From NCBI GenBank assembly GCA_963576735.1, contig OY755196.1, positions 9,095,912-9,159,911 on the forward strand: a stretch of DNA of 64,000 bases, written 5' to 3'. The notes beneath the pieces were generated by a model that saw only the letters and a program-made list of their open reading frames with translations, did no database searches and was not told where the DNA came from. This document shows, one piece after another, positions 21,601 to 30,579 of this stretch (position 1 is its first letter; each line of letters starts with the position of its first letter). This DNA is from Bedellia somnulentella. Lineage: Eukaryota > Arthropoda > Insecta > Lepidoptera > Bedelliidae. Made by a program: the position numbers and the translations under genes.

Positions 21601-24600
21601 GCGACAAGATGGTAGAAATAAAGTATCGTTGGTGATGGGTCTCCAACCGCATCGACCAAAAACCACTTAAAAAGCCCCCATACCCTTAGTCGCCTCTTAC
21701 GACACCCGTGGGTAGAAAGGGGTAGCGACATTTTAAGCTGGCACTACACGGCAAATTTCACTTTCACAAAAAGGTGTAACGAAGCTGCTTTATGCAGATA
21801 AATTATCAACTTTGTGGTCAGCATATAAGGTTTACATTTCAGTAATAATTTAAATGATTTAGGACTTTTAGCTGTGTAGTGTCGGCTTAGAATAACACTA
21901 CCCCATTTCTACCCGTGGGTGATCGTTAGAGGCGACTAAGGGTATAGAGGCTTTTTAAGTGATTTTTGGGTGATGTGGTTGGAGACCCGTCACCAAAAAC
22001 ATTTATTATTACCATCATTTCCCTAATCAACTTCCAAACGTGGCTGAGGAATTTCTCATTCCAAAGCTCTGGCTACCCCGTTAAGGGATTTATAGTCGTG
22101 AGTATATGTATGTATGTATGTACTTTTTTAATGATATAATCACTAACTGTCGAGATGGCACAATAGTTTGTTACAGTTCCTATAAAACTGTATATCCTGA
22201 GTAATATTTGATTGTAGAGTAATCTAGTAGAATAGACTAAAATACACTTTATTTTGCTGTGTAGTGTCGGCTTAGAATAACAATACCCCATTTCTACCCG
22301 TGCGTAAGAGGTGACTAAGGGTATAGGGGCATGTATGTACACTTTATTTTTTTTTTTTTAAAACATTATAAATAATAAAATTTTAAAAATAATCTACATC
22401 TTACAATAAAAAAAACCCCAAATAAAACCTGACATACTCCCTTTTCGGATCTAAAACCTTGAGTATACTAATGTGTGTACCTGAGATCCAAACTATTCCC
22501 TGTTTAGGATCTATATCGCACGTACCTGACCTCAAACCTATTCTCTATTAAGAATATATAGCCAACAGAGTAAAAGATAGTGTAATTCGTGAACGTTTAG
22601 GTGTGAAAGATGACGTAGTGTGCAAGATATAGAAAGGAATGTTAAGGTGGTTTGGGCACATAGAGAGGATGGATGACAGAAAATTAGTGAAATAGATAGA
22701 GGACACACCTGGACCAAATAGTGTGTGCTCAAAAAGGCCGGCGTCCGAAGTATGAAGAATAAAAGAGCATATATGAGAAGAATGATGAATGTAACAGAAG
22801 CAAGAGAGATTTGCCTGGATCGTACATAGTGGCGATCTATAGTCTCTGCCTACCCCAATGGGAACGATGGGCGTGAGTATAAGTAAGTTAGCCAACAGTA
22901 CTTCTATAGCCGACTGTACACATATGTACGCACCTGACATCCAGTCCAGTCAGCCCCGGCAGCTGCGCAGACAGCTGTATCACCTCCCTCCAATTGCTGA
23001 ACAGGTTGGCAGACAGGTCCACGTTGCGGACAGACGGACAAAGCGATCCTACGTCGCCTGACATACAAACGTTTTGGTCGTGTACCGATACTTCGATTAG
23101 GCGGTCTAGTTTTCTGTGGAAGAAAGGTAGGTTGTTGAGAATTGAAGGTTTTTGACTAAATAGGATAGTTCAATAGCTAAAGTTACAAGAAAATATAATA
23201 TATATGTAAAATCCCACAATGGGATATCCAGAGCTTGAAATCATTTTCATGCAATATGTGGCTAAAATGACTATGCGGATCGAACCGTAAAAAAAAACAT
23301 TTATTGGAATTTTTACAAATGTACATGAATACAACTGTGTCGCAGCTGTAAACGCTGTCCTCCATTTCACGGGTTAGTACCATATTGGTACTATCAATTC
23401 CAGTTAAGAATTACAGTGGTTGCCTAAAATTGTTATTTTTACCATATAGGTAAGGTGGGCATAGCCACAAACCTAATCGACCTACGATCTAACACTGATA
23501 ATATGATGATGCTAATACTATGGCCAAGAGATTTTTAGGTGCCTATGCCCACAACTTTTTTTGAGGGCTGGATCCCTGCAAGACAAAACAAAAAGATTCG
23601 CACTGACTAAAAGTTATCTGCATAAATACATACATACATATACTCACGGCTATAAATCCCTAGATGGGGTAACCAGAGCTAAGGAATTAGAGATTCCTCA
23701 GCCACTGTTGAAAATTGAAAGGGGAAAAGATGGCAAAATAAGGGTTGTTGGTGATGGGTCTCCAACCGGATCGCCAAAAAATCTCTTAAAAGCCCCAATA
23801 CCGTTAGTCGCCTCTTACGTACACCCACCGGAAGAAATGGGGTAGTGCTATTCTAAGCCGACACTACACAGCTAACAAAGTTATCTGATTTCATGTAAAG
23901 CAATGATTCTAACCCTACAAGGACTATCTATTCAAATTTACATAAGTTGAAGATGCAAATTTATTCACAGTGCATTATACTCTTCTGTTATGCATTACTT
24001 CTTGTAGTAAGGAACGGCCAAGCCACATAATTTGCCAAGGTGTATTGTCTGTATATCAAATCGACTGCTCAGCGCACACATAATGGACTCCACTCGCACA
24101 CTAGCGGCGTCTCTCTTATATTCTACATCGCGGTATCAAAGTATTTCTCATTGTAACCATTAATACAAATTATAAGTTGGGTGTAGTGTCAAGTATATTC
24201 TTGCTATTTCTTAACTATATATTTGGACTAATAAATGAAGGAAAGAAATATTTCGACACTAGCGGGATTCGAACCCGCGACCTCGGGTACACGCCCCCGT
24301 CGCTCTGCCAATTGAGCTACCGTGTCAATGGCTTCCAGTGCGAAATTCTTCTATCCTTTGTTTCTTTTTACACTTTTAAGAAGTGTTTGCGTTCCCTACC
24401 TCTGAATTTTACCCGGAGGTCACGGGTTCGATCCCCGCCAGTGTCGAAAAAAACATTCTAATTATATATTTAAAGATAAAATTCTTACTGCTTCTGATGA
24501 ATCTTCTCGAAGCCAACCATCTCAATGAAGGGAGCTCCCATCTCACGTTTCCACTCGTTGATCATTGTTCTGCGGTGAGCTGCTACCGTCTCGTCCTGGA

Positions 24601-27600
24601 AATATGATATTATATTTTTTTTAGCTGTGTAGTGCCGGCTTAGAATGTCGCTACCCCTTTCTACCCACGGGTGTCGTAAGAGGCGACTAAGGGTATTGGG
24701 GATTTTTGGGCGATGTGGTTGGAGACCCATCACCAAAAACCTTTATTTTACCATCTTTTCCCCGCTCATCTTCCAAAAGTGGCTGAGGAATTTATAATTC
24801 CTTGGCTCTGGCTACCCCTTCTAGGGAATTATAGTCGTGAGTATATGTATGTATATTTATTTTATTTTATTTGGAAGATTTACAGCGTATACATTAACTA
24901 AACAATAAAGTAAACAGTACAATGCGAATTCGGTATGCAAAGTTTTTTTTTTGGTTATTATTAAATATTTTTATTCGATAGTAAACACGAAAAGAAAAGA
25001 CTAATTTGAATATTTTCCATTTAAAATGAGTAATTGTAAAGTTATGATTTTTTAAAGATTGTTCAACTTTTGTACTTAATGACGTCATCGATCGATAAAA
25101 TCACGTAGCGACATGCAAATGAAGCGAAATGTTTTATAAAAATGTTGCTGATTGCAAAACATATCACGAATTTGGTAACATTTCGAAAATTCGAATATTT
25201 CAAATCCGAAATTCACTATTTCGAAAACTGTTCACATAATTTACGTATCACAGATGCTTTATTTTCCACAACTTCATTAGTACATAAATACATTTTCTAG
25301 AAGTATCACTTCCCAGAAAAACTAAAACCAGATTATTAAAATGATTTTTTTGCTTTTACCAACTATATCTTTTACTATAATCTCATTATTCCATAGGTTT
25401 AAAAGACCGAAGTAACTTTTTCTATAGTCTTACATATCGTAAATCTCTTTAACTAGATATTTTTTATGTTAGAAAAAATGTAAAAAATAGTACGCGGATG
25501 CATGCCTGTTTGTATGTATACTTGCTTGCTTGTTTGCAAGCTTGGCTGCATGTAGGGGGGTGCAGGGGGGCAGAGCCCCCCTGCTTGGGGGGGTCGGGGG
25601 GCGAAAGCCCCCTGCAGACAAAAAAAAGATAGGTTACATTCAGTTAGGTTAGGTTAGGTTAGGTTAGATTATGTATAAAACGAGCGAGCGTAGCGCAGCG
25701 GAGCGAGCACCTAAATACCTGATGCATGATATACTACTAAGCGGGGTATACTACTTACTTAAAATATGCCTGCAAAATTATTTATAGCAGTAGGTATCAT
25801 TCAATACATCTGTATTTCAAATATATGGAAAATGATTTTTTGGAATTGTGATTATTCGGAAAAGCAATATTGCGGAATTAAGGTATATCTGGTTTTTGAT
25901 TCTTTGGGAATCCGTTCTAGTGGTTAATTAAAATGATAGTAAACAAAAACAAAAACCAAACGATAATCTGGAATGTAAGAATATGGTATTTGAAATTTCG
26001 GTGAAACAATATTATGGCAATTAAAAAAAAGGCGATTAGTTTTCGGTAAAATAATATTCGGGTTTAAAAGTTTCGGATATGCAGTATGTAACCCACGAAT
26101 TTGTGATGTCAAATGAAATTATTACGATATTATACTAAACAAACCTATGATTTTCGATATTTTATTAATAAACTGCAAAACCGTATGTCTTTGAAACAAC
26201 ATTGAAGGTCAAACACTGTTACAGTTTTTTGATAAAATAACAGTCATCTTAGCTTCAATTGATATAATTCAAGAAAATATTGTTTATAACCATAATATCT
26301 CGAAATGGTTTTGTAATCAGCATCACTTTAGTAAAACTTTGCATACCGAATTAACAATCTCCACCTATAACAATTAAACTAAAAACAACAACTCACAGAC
26401 TAAAAGTAAAAAATCTCCTACAATGCTCAAGAAATTTTAAATTATAAAGAACCAAACATATGGTGACCATCTGTAAGGCAATGAGTTTCCTCCTAATTCC
26501 ATGGAAGTGAGGAAGTTTTTTAAATGATACAAACCCAACTCACAAATTACCATCCATAAACAGGTAAATTTTCTCTTGTTATTACTAGATTATACTTACT
26601 TACTTACTTATACTCACACCCATTATTCCCATTGGGGTAGGCAGAGACTATCGATCGCCACTTAGTATGATCTTGACAAACCTCTCTTGCTTCCCTTACA
26701 TTCATTATTCTTCTCATACATGCTTTTTTATTCTTCTCACTTCGGACCCCCGCCTAGATTATAGAATTATTCTATTTATATTTAGATATATTTTATTCTA
26801 GATTATAAGCCCAAAATTCACAAAAAATCCCCAAAATCTCAGAAACGCCTTGCACAACACCTACAGGAAGAAGAAATAAGTTGTTTACTGCAAAATGCAC
26901 TATAATTAGTTCCATTCAATAACCTTAATATTTAATTGAATAATCCAAAAAGATTGTTAAACTACGCACAAATACATACAGATGTGTTTATCTATGTAAT
27001 ACAAGGATTTTTGCATTTAATGTTTTTTTGGATGTGATCAAAATAAACCCATTTTTGAGCAGGGGCCCTTAAATATTGGGTACTATAAGACCATAACTAA
27101 TATAGAGAACCACTGCAATTCGGAATTATCATTATCTATAACCCTTGAAAAACTATGTGTATGGACAGATAATAAAATCTATTAAATCGACAAAAATATA
27201 AAATTATAGATACCTATAATTAAAACCACTATTGATTTTCGGATATTTTAATCGCATGTCAATCGTATTACATGTCTTCCTGTGACCATGATAACTGAAA
27301 TATTTTCAAAACATTGGGCTTTAAAAAACCATGTAATAACACATGATTAAAATATCCGAAACTCAATAGTTGTTTTAATTATAAGGTGCAATTGTGAAAG
27401 TCTTAGAAAATATTATAGATACCTATATAAAATTTGCAATTAAAATCATTTTAGCTTTCATAGTACATTTTATTTGACTCTGTTGTGTCAGCTTAGAAGT
27501 GCACTAACTTATGAATACCACAGGTGTTCACGCAAAATAGGCGCATTATAGGCACATTATAAGTTGATTGCGGAAAATTACCCATTCAAATACCCACAGG

Positions 27601-28470
27601 TGTAAACAATTGTAAACGAATGATAATAAGAGTTTAGATTATTGGATTTTTAAGTAATAGTTGAGCAATGCAGCTGGAGATCAATAATGAAAAACCTATT
27701 TAATTACAATCTTAAAATATTTCAATCTTTACATTTTTAACTTCCAAGAGTAACTAAAATACTACTTTTTTTCAGGATTTATAGCCATGAGTATATGAAT
27801 GTATATTAGAAGATTAACTTCAGAATAGTGTGAAAGTTTTTAAGATTCTCCCTCAAAATCAAAAGTATGACTCACTTATATGAATTTGACCTCCATTTGA
27901 TAAAAACATTACACCACAATACCTGACAAAATTGATATAAGTTTTAACTGATTAATACTTTATTTTATTAAAATAATTAGCATCGTTTTATCAACAAATA
28001 GTTTGACGCCTACCCACGGTGATACACAACAAAAAATTGCATGGCTGTGTAGGTGTTATGACCTAATTGGATTAAAACAAAGGATAATAACGCATGTAAA
28101 ATACACAAATAATAAGCTTTACCTCACGATCGCCGTATATCTTCCGGATAGCTTCAGCGCAGGTTCTCAACGGTGCAATTTTGTTTGGACGAACGAACGA
28201 TCCAGCATTAGGCTTTGATGTTTTAAAGTACTGTGTTCCGTCTACATTTCCATCGTGCTTCCCTCTGGATGCATCGTCCCACTCAACACCGTACCAGGTA
28301 CCCTTGTACCCCTGAACTTCGCCAATATATTTCACCGTAGCAAAATCGTTGAAGTATTTTATGCGACTTCCCAGCTTCACTTGTATTTCACTTTCTTCAC
28401 CACCATTATGGCCCTCCATCGACCCGTTACAAAATTTCGGCATTATGTTTACAGGCATTGCGCCCACCAT
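15321..28470 (-). CDS. Tbce: Tubulin-folding cofactor E, complete gene, 7 coding exons
   Basis: Exons are 28123-28470, 24489-24595, 22934-23113, 20487-20895, 19309-19440, 15861-16017 and 15321-15640. They sum to 1,653 nt (550 residues plus stop; the human protein is about 527), with every phase consistent and GT-AG at all introns. TBCE captures alpha-tubulin and, with TBCD, TBCC and beta-tubulin, assembles the heterodimer; it also helps dismantle it. Domains: CAP-Gly near residues 30-105 with GKHDG at 70-74 and SFVRPNKI, leucine-rich repeats near 150-390, and a C-terminal ubiquitin-like domain near 455-550 ending NGDSILVRFK, as in the family. The introns hold a 1.4-kb TIR element, SINEs, a LINE nested in a SINE, a Helitron and a hAT relic, but no exon is damaged, so the gene looks functional. 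Confidence 0.95.
15861..16017 (-). CDS. Tbce: TBCE exon 6
   Basis: Acceptor CTTCTCAG, donor GTAAGT. It encodes ELNGSMISSEQRRGAEYDYL and KLTEADEAARVDFNNRHCRF, equivalent to the family segment that follows the last leucine-rich repeat. It ends with one base of a split lysine codon. Confidence 0.93.
16143..16730 (+). mobile_element. hAT-type transposon relic in TBCE intron 5
   Basis: Terminal inverted repeats of 23 bp (TCGGGGTTTTCGGTGCGGG... at 16143 and its complement ending at 16730) flank about 590 bp. Inside is the C-terminal dimerisation end of a hAT-like transposase. I could not see a clean 8-bp duplication, so the flanks have decayed or the ends are off by a base or two. Confidence 0.8.
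16255..16521 (+). pseudogene. hAT-like transposase, C-terminal remnant
   Basis: It encodes KYAPITTADVERSFSTLKWI, then FTARRRRLTVPNIEKILIVY, which corresponds to the hAT C-terminal dimerisation region (ERSFS...R..L...N.E.......). The catalytic domain is absent, so no activity is expected. It is transcribed antisense to TBCE. Confidence 0.82.
16731..17182. other. TBCE intron 5, unannotated part
   Basis: No recognisable element; AT-rich intron sequence. Confidence 0.4.
17183..17383 (+). mobile_element. short non-autonomous Helitron
   Basis: It starts TCTATATATATAAAAG and ends in CTAG, inserted between A and T as Helitrons are (A|TC...CTAG|T). It has the internal phrases common in lepidopteran Helitrons (GTGGTGTTAGTTACAC, CCAGGAAAAGGACATAGG). 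It is 201 bp with no coding. Confidence 0.75.
17740..19048 (-). mobile_element. 5'-truncated LINE (jockey/CR1-type) nested in SINE-A
   Basis: A 1.3-kb fragment flanked by TCGTTT (17734-17739 and 19049-19054). It carries RT coding from just before the A domain, a 3' UTR and a tail of TTTTA repeats (AAAATAAAATAAAATAAAT on plus). A second copy of its 3' end lies at 45852-46188. Confidence 0.85.
17915..19090 (-). pseudogene. LINE reverse transcriptase fused to SINE-derived start
   Basis: The 391-codon frame holds RT motifs (KAFDCADHEIL, GVPQGSILGPFLFLVYINDL, LFADDTSLVF) followed by the connection/C-terminal region typical of jockey- or CR1-type LINE pol (SYGILLWGRAADV, LQKRAIRAIYNL). The first 14 codons (MIAQWVEHSVIVQT) come from the antisense... 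more exactly the transcribed A-box side of the SINE-A copy, so the apparent ATG is a by-product of nesting. The endonuclease domain is missing by 5' truncation; function is unlikely. Confidence 0.85.
19309..19440 (-). CDS. Tbce: TBCE exon 5
   Basis: The acceptor CCCAACAG is at 19441-19448; the donor is GTATTT. It encodes WRSVSELNKLKKLYFLKNP and NYDTASQLIIAKIGNLQ (44 codons, phase 0/0), the last leucine-rich repeat region. Confidence 0.93.
19460..19715 (-). mobile_element. repeat B copy in TBCE intron 4
   Basis: The 3' tail (CATACATACATACATA on plus) begins about 17 bp from the exon-5 acceptor. The 5' end CACTACACGGCAAAA faces the plus-strand fragment at 19788 across about 70 bp. Confidence 0.88.
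19788..19876 (+). mobile_element. repeat B 5' fragment
   Basis: TTTTGCCGTGTAGTGCCAGC through GGCGACTAATGGTGTGGGGC, then the similarity stops. It is head-to-head with 19460-19715. Confidence 0.8.
20182..20319. mobile_element. MITE-M copy (fold-back)
   Basis: About 55-bp inverted arms: CGACCGATTTTTGAATTGAG ... GAACAACTTAAGTATCG, and their complement ending AAATCGGGCG. The flanks are degenerate. Confidence 0.8.
20487..20895 (-). CDS. Tbce: TBCE exon 4
   Basis: The acceptor TTTACAG precedes CAAAAACCGC; the donor is GTAAGT. At 409 nt it is the largest exon, with leucine-rich repeats (LSSNFNNLEKLNISMCDY, LWPNIREMIAAFNRIKEI, VDLTALWLDGNLINSWNEI, LKSLSVNDCPLEEI, VFENLEVIFLNRTRIND). Phase 2 in, 0 out. 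Confidence 0.95.
21168..21765 (-). mobile_element. repeat B copy interrupted by about 350 bp
   Basis: The 3' part is 21168-21252 (CATACATACATATTCAAG...AATTTGGAAGTTGAT) and the 5' part is 21600-21765 (ATGGTAGAAATAAAG...GGCACTACACGGCAAA). The sequence between them is unrecognised. Confidence 0.75.
21869..22122 (+). mobile_element. repeat B copy
   Basis: It is complete from TTAGCTGTGTAGTGTCGG to GCTACCCCGTTAAGGG, TCGTGAGTATATG and GTATG repeats. It is head-to-head with 21168-21765. Confidence 0.88.
22256..22336 (+). mobile_element. repeat B, internally deleted
   Basis: TTGCTGTGTAGTGTCGG through GTGACTAAGGGTATAGGGGC, then directly ATGTATGTAC. The middle is missing. Confidence 0.7.
22555..22893 (+). 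mobile_element. LINE-L 3' fragment
   Basis: It matches LINE-L coding (AACAGAGTAAAAGATAGTG, GGTTTGGGCACATAGAGAGG, GGCGTCCGAAGTATGAAG) through the hairpin and GGGCGTGAGTATAAG. It has stops and small deletions. Its end lies about 40 bp from TBCE exon 3. Confidence 0.85.
22934..23113 (-). CDS. Tbce: TBCE exon 3
   Basis: Acceptor TTCCACAG, donor GTGCGT. It encodes KLDRLIEVSVHDQNVCMSG and LCPSVRNVDLSANLFSNWRE, then LPGLTGLDV, the first leucine-rich repeats. It is 180 nt, phase 2 in and 2 out. Confidence 0.95.
23627..23870 (-). mobile_element. repeat B copy in TBCE intron 2
   Basis: From CATACATACATATACTCACG to GCCGACACTACACAGC; near full length. Confidence 0.88.
24249..24450. repeat. repeat C: tRNA-like module with inverted 3' halves
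   Basis: A tRNA-like block on minus (24253-24328: GTAGCTCAATTGGCAGAGCG and GGTTCGAATCC) is followed by C-type spacer. A second tRNA 3' half lies on plus (24411-24447: CACGGGTTCGATCCCCGCC). The two halves form roughly 36-bp inverted ends (TCGACACT...GGGT). It is not a functional tRNA, because the anticodon arm does not fold normally. Confidence 0.75.
24489..24595 (-). CDS. Tbce: TBCE exon 2
   Basis: Acceptor ATTTCCAG, donor GTAAGAAT. It encodes DETVAAHRRTMINEWKR and FIEMVGFEKIHQKQ, equivalent to the VETIGFDSI segment of the family. It is 107 nt, phase 0 in and 2 out. Confidence 0.92.
24621..24855 (+). mobile_element. repeat B copy beside TBCE exon 2
   Basis: From AGCTGTGTAGTGCCGGC to TCGTGAGTATATGTATG. 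Its start lies about 23 bp from the exon-2 acceptor, inside the polypyrimidine/branch region. Confidence 0.88.
25550..25615. other. GC-rich palindromic block
   Basis: Two adjacent hairpins: GGGGGGCAGAGCCCCCC (25563-25581) and GGGGGGCGAAAGCCCCC (25595-25613), in otherwise AT-rich DNA. It is followed downstream by GCGAGCGTAGCGCAGCGGAG. Confidence 0.75.
25644..25667 (+). repeat. short TTAGG (telomere-type) tract
   Basis: Four perfect TTAGG units plus TTAG. TTAGG is the insect telomere repeat; here it is interstitial and inside the TIR element. Confidence 0.85.
26598..26757 (-). mobile_element. LINE-L 3' fragment
   Basis: The tail is altered to ACTTACTTACTTA, then CTCACACCCATTATTCCC and ATCGATCGCCACTTAGTATG, to ACTTCGGACCC. 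About 150 bp, in TBCE intron 1. Confidence 0.8.
26758..27210. other. TBCE intron 1, unannotated part
   Basis: AT-rich; no exon or recognised element. Confidence 0.4.
27211..27386. mobile_element. fold-back MITE-like element
   Basis: Arms of about 45 bp: ATAATTAAAACCACTATTG...CGGATATTTTAATC (27213-27255) and its complement (27341-27385), with about 85 bp between. No duplication was resolved. Confidence 0.65.
27480..27811 (+). mobile_element. repeat B, degenerate copy
   Basis: TCTGTTGTGTCAGCTTAG, GCAGCTGGAGATCAATAATG, AACTTCCAAGAGTAACT and GCCATGAGTATATGAATG keep the order of repeat B with many changes. Confidence 0.6.
28123..28470 (-). CDS. Tbce: TBCE exon 1 (CAP-Gly)
   Basis: ATG 28470; the donor GTAAAG is at 28117-28122. 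It encodes the CAP-Gly domain, which binds the acidic tail of alpha-tubulin: LGSRIKYFNDFATVKYIGEV, GTWYGVEWDDASRGKHDG, YFKTSKPNAGSFVRPNKI. It is 116 codons, phase 0 out. In-frame ATGs also occur at codons 5, 10 and 18, so the true start could be slightly further in. Confidence 0.95.
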
Positions 28471-28662
28471 CGTTTAAAGTTTTTGAAAAATGAACTTTTA
28501 ACGAAGATGAAATTGCAGTTACAACTATTTTCATGAAACCTCCCCTAGGTACGTCACTTTTAATTTTCAACAATAAATAAATAAAGTTTTTTTTTTATTT
28601 GAGTGTTGACAGCCTTTTTTCTTTATTATCCTTGAAATTATTTTATAATAACTTAGAATTTA

Positions 28663-28698
28663 CAATGCTAATAATAAACAAATTTATTATTAGCATTG
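28663..28698. other. perfect 16-bp palindrome
   Basis: CAATGCTAATAATAAA, a CAAA loop, then the exact complement TTTATTATTAGCATTG. It lies about 200 bp upstream of the TBCE start codon. Confidence 0.85.
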
Positions 28699-28769
28699 AG
28701 TTTTAAAAAAGTTTTAACTTTGTAGAGTTTAATACTAATTTTCGCACCTTTAAAATGTGATAGAATTTT

Positions 28770-28911
28770 AACTAAATGTTTTATGTCAGCAAGAGCTTGT
28801 TTCAAACTCACATTTGTTACCAAACAAAAAAGAACCAAGTAACCATTGTCCATTGGGTGTTATAGCAAGGTGAGTTAAATCCTTTTTATCTGCTGTTATT
28901 TCGTGGCCAGC
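28770..28911 (-). pseudogene. possible WD40-like exon remnant
   Basis: After an AG at 28912-28913 the minus strand reads VAGHEITADKKDLTHLAITP then NGQWLLG, reminiscent of a WD40 blade (GH...LAITPNGQWLL). It then runs into a stop. There is no partner exon in the window. It could be chance or a fragment of an unrecognised upstream gene. Confidence 0.25.
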
Positions 28912-28951
28912 CACCTAACTAACACCCGATCTTAATTTAAAGAGTTGAACT

Positions 28952-29408
28952 CGCTTGACTACATGATTTCCCCAGACGCCGGGGTTTGAGAGAGACGCCC
29001 ACGTAGTGTGCTCTCGGATCCCGACGACGACATCACCCGCGAGCTCGAGGCCTCAGGGGCCACCGGCGCTCGCGGTCACACCAACAACCACTACCACTCC
29101 CGACAACGACCCCGCCGGGGCGAGGTCGTAGAACTTTACACTAAATTTAGAGCCACGCCAAACTCAACACCTAGAGTCTATTTTATTTTTATACTCACCC
29201 TATCCGACTTAGCTTAGGTACACTCCTTTGCCTCGCCAGGGCGGCCTTCAGCCGCCCGGCACAACTGTCCAGGTGACGCCGCATAGGCCGCAGGGCCAGC
29301 AGCACCGAACCGGGGGGGGGGTTTAGTCAGTACAAGTCTGACATACCCCCGTCGCTCTCTCGAGTGGCGGGGGATCCTATGAGGATTTCCCCCCCGGTAT
29401 ACAAAAAA
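28952..29408 (+). mobile_element. LINE 3' end with poly(A) (R1-type)
   Basis: A GC-rich 457-bp insert flanked by a 13-bp duplication AAAGAGTTGAACT (28939-28951, 29409-29421), ending in a run of A. Phrases such as GGTTTAGTCAGTACAAGTC and GGGGGATCCTATGAGGATTT are familiar from 3' UTRs of lepidopteran R1-clade LINEs. Only a short coding piece may remain at its start. Confidence 0.8.
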
Positions 29409-29719
29409 AAAGAGTTGAACTTTAATCAGTGATGAATGATGATTGGTTAAAGGTCTGATAATTGAGGTGAATATATTATTTTCCTCCTTCTGCCATTATT
29501 ACTACTTTGAACTTACGTGACTGGCTTGTTTGTCTACGCCCTGCTTTAAATATTTACTTATTTTATTCACATCCACATTTGAAAATACAAGGTTTAGTTA
29601 GTACTGTACAGAGTAAAACGTACCGGAGTGAAGCATGATAAAAATGTATTAAACGAATGTCGAACGCAATGCTTTAGTCGGGTAGCTTAACTATACGGTT
29701 ACGATACGACATATTCGTT

Positions 29720-29943
29720 ATGATAATTTATTTCATGTTCGCGGAGCACCGCACGCCCGACTTCTTCGCGGTGATGCGCGCGCGATGTGCCGCTGTGCTA
29801 GCGCGCCTGCGCAGTAGCCCCAACACCCTCCTGGCCACGTTGGCACAGAGGTGGGACTCCCCTATGCTGCGGACATGGATGGGATACCATTGCCTCAATA
29901 ATAGAAAGTGAGCGTGGACCAATCCATAATATATAATAAACGT
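29720..29943 (+). mobile_element. LINE-like 3' end feeding a TTA tract
   Basis: A GC-rich 63-codon frame (FFAVMRARCAAVLARLRSSP, LLATLAQRWDSPMLRTWMGY) looks like the end of a retrotransposon ORF. It is followed by AATAAACG and (TTA)n at 29944. I cannot assign the family. Its TTA tail seems to have been the landing site of the R4/Dong-type array. Confidence 0.45.
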
Positions 29944-29960
29944 TTATTATTATTATTATT

Positions 29961-30568
29961 TTGAGCATGAATTTAAGTTCCTCGCCTCTCCCATGGCCGA
30001 AAAAGAATATATAATTTTAAATGGGAGAGGCGGTACTCCCCGACAAAAGAACAGTCGGTCGGGGTCAGGGGCTCAGGTTCAAGAACCGACGAACGATCCG
30101 AGCCGTATCGAGCAGCACCGCTTTCTGCATTTGTGCTGGAACCGACACGCCGCAGAAATCCAACCGCCTCAAGTTGGTCGCGAGGCTGGTTGGAATTAAC
30201 CCGTTCGCGGACAAAACAATTGGGATTATTTCTGTCGAAGTCACACCCCACATGTCGGTGATCTCGTGAGCCAGATCGAGATATTTCCGACGCTTCTCGG
30301 TTTCGGCTTTCACGAGACCCTCGTCATGAGGGATAGTGAAATCCACTAGAAACACCCTCGACTGCGACCGATCCCATACCACGATATCAGGCTTATTCGA
30401 TAGAATAGTCCTGTCCGTGATAACGGATCGGTCCCAATAGATTTTGGCACGGTCGTTTTCTAGGATTGGCTCCGGCAGATACTTGTAATACGGCAGCCTC
30501 TGTTGCAAGAGTCCGTATTTTAGAGCGAGCTCCTGATGCAGGATTTTGGCTGCTTGGTTGTGTCTGTG
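29961..30568 (-). mobile_element. R4/Dong-type LINE copy 1, 5' truncated
   Basis: It holds the 3' UTR hairpin (CGCCTCTCCCAT...ATGGGAGAGGCG), a second CCCCGAC/GTCGGGG stem, and coding for the endonuclease end: KPDIVVWDRSQSRVFLVDFT, TSLATNLRRLDFCGVSVPAQ, VRRFLNL. The frame is open from its truncated 5' end to the stop at 30065. Confidence 0.9.
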
Positions 30569-30579
30569 TTATTATTATT

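Larger units (their letters stand above)
24931..26348. mobile_element. 1.42-kb TIR element without transposase, TBCE intron 1
   Basis: 16-bp terminal inverted repeats CGGTATGCAAAGTTTT (24931-24946) and complement (26333-26348) are flanked by AATT on both sides (24927-24930, 26349-26352). No ORF of note lies inside. It includes a GC-rich hairpin block (25550-25615), a TTAGG run and diverged repetitions of a TTCGG...CAATATT phrase. The family is not recognised. Confidence 0.7.

Noticed and set aside
22073..22342. 89-codon minus-strand ORF
   Set aside because: Runs through a repeat B tail and intron sequence; not conserved-looking.
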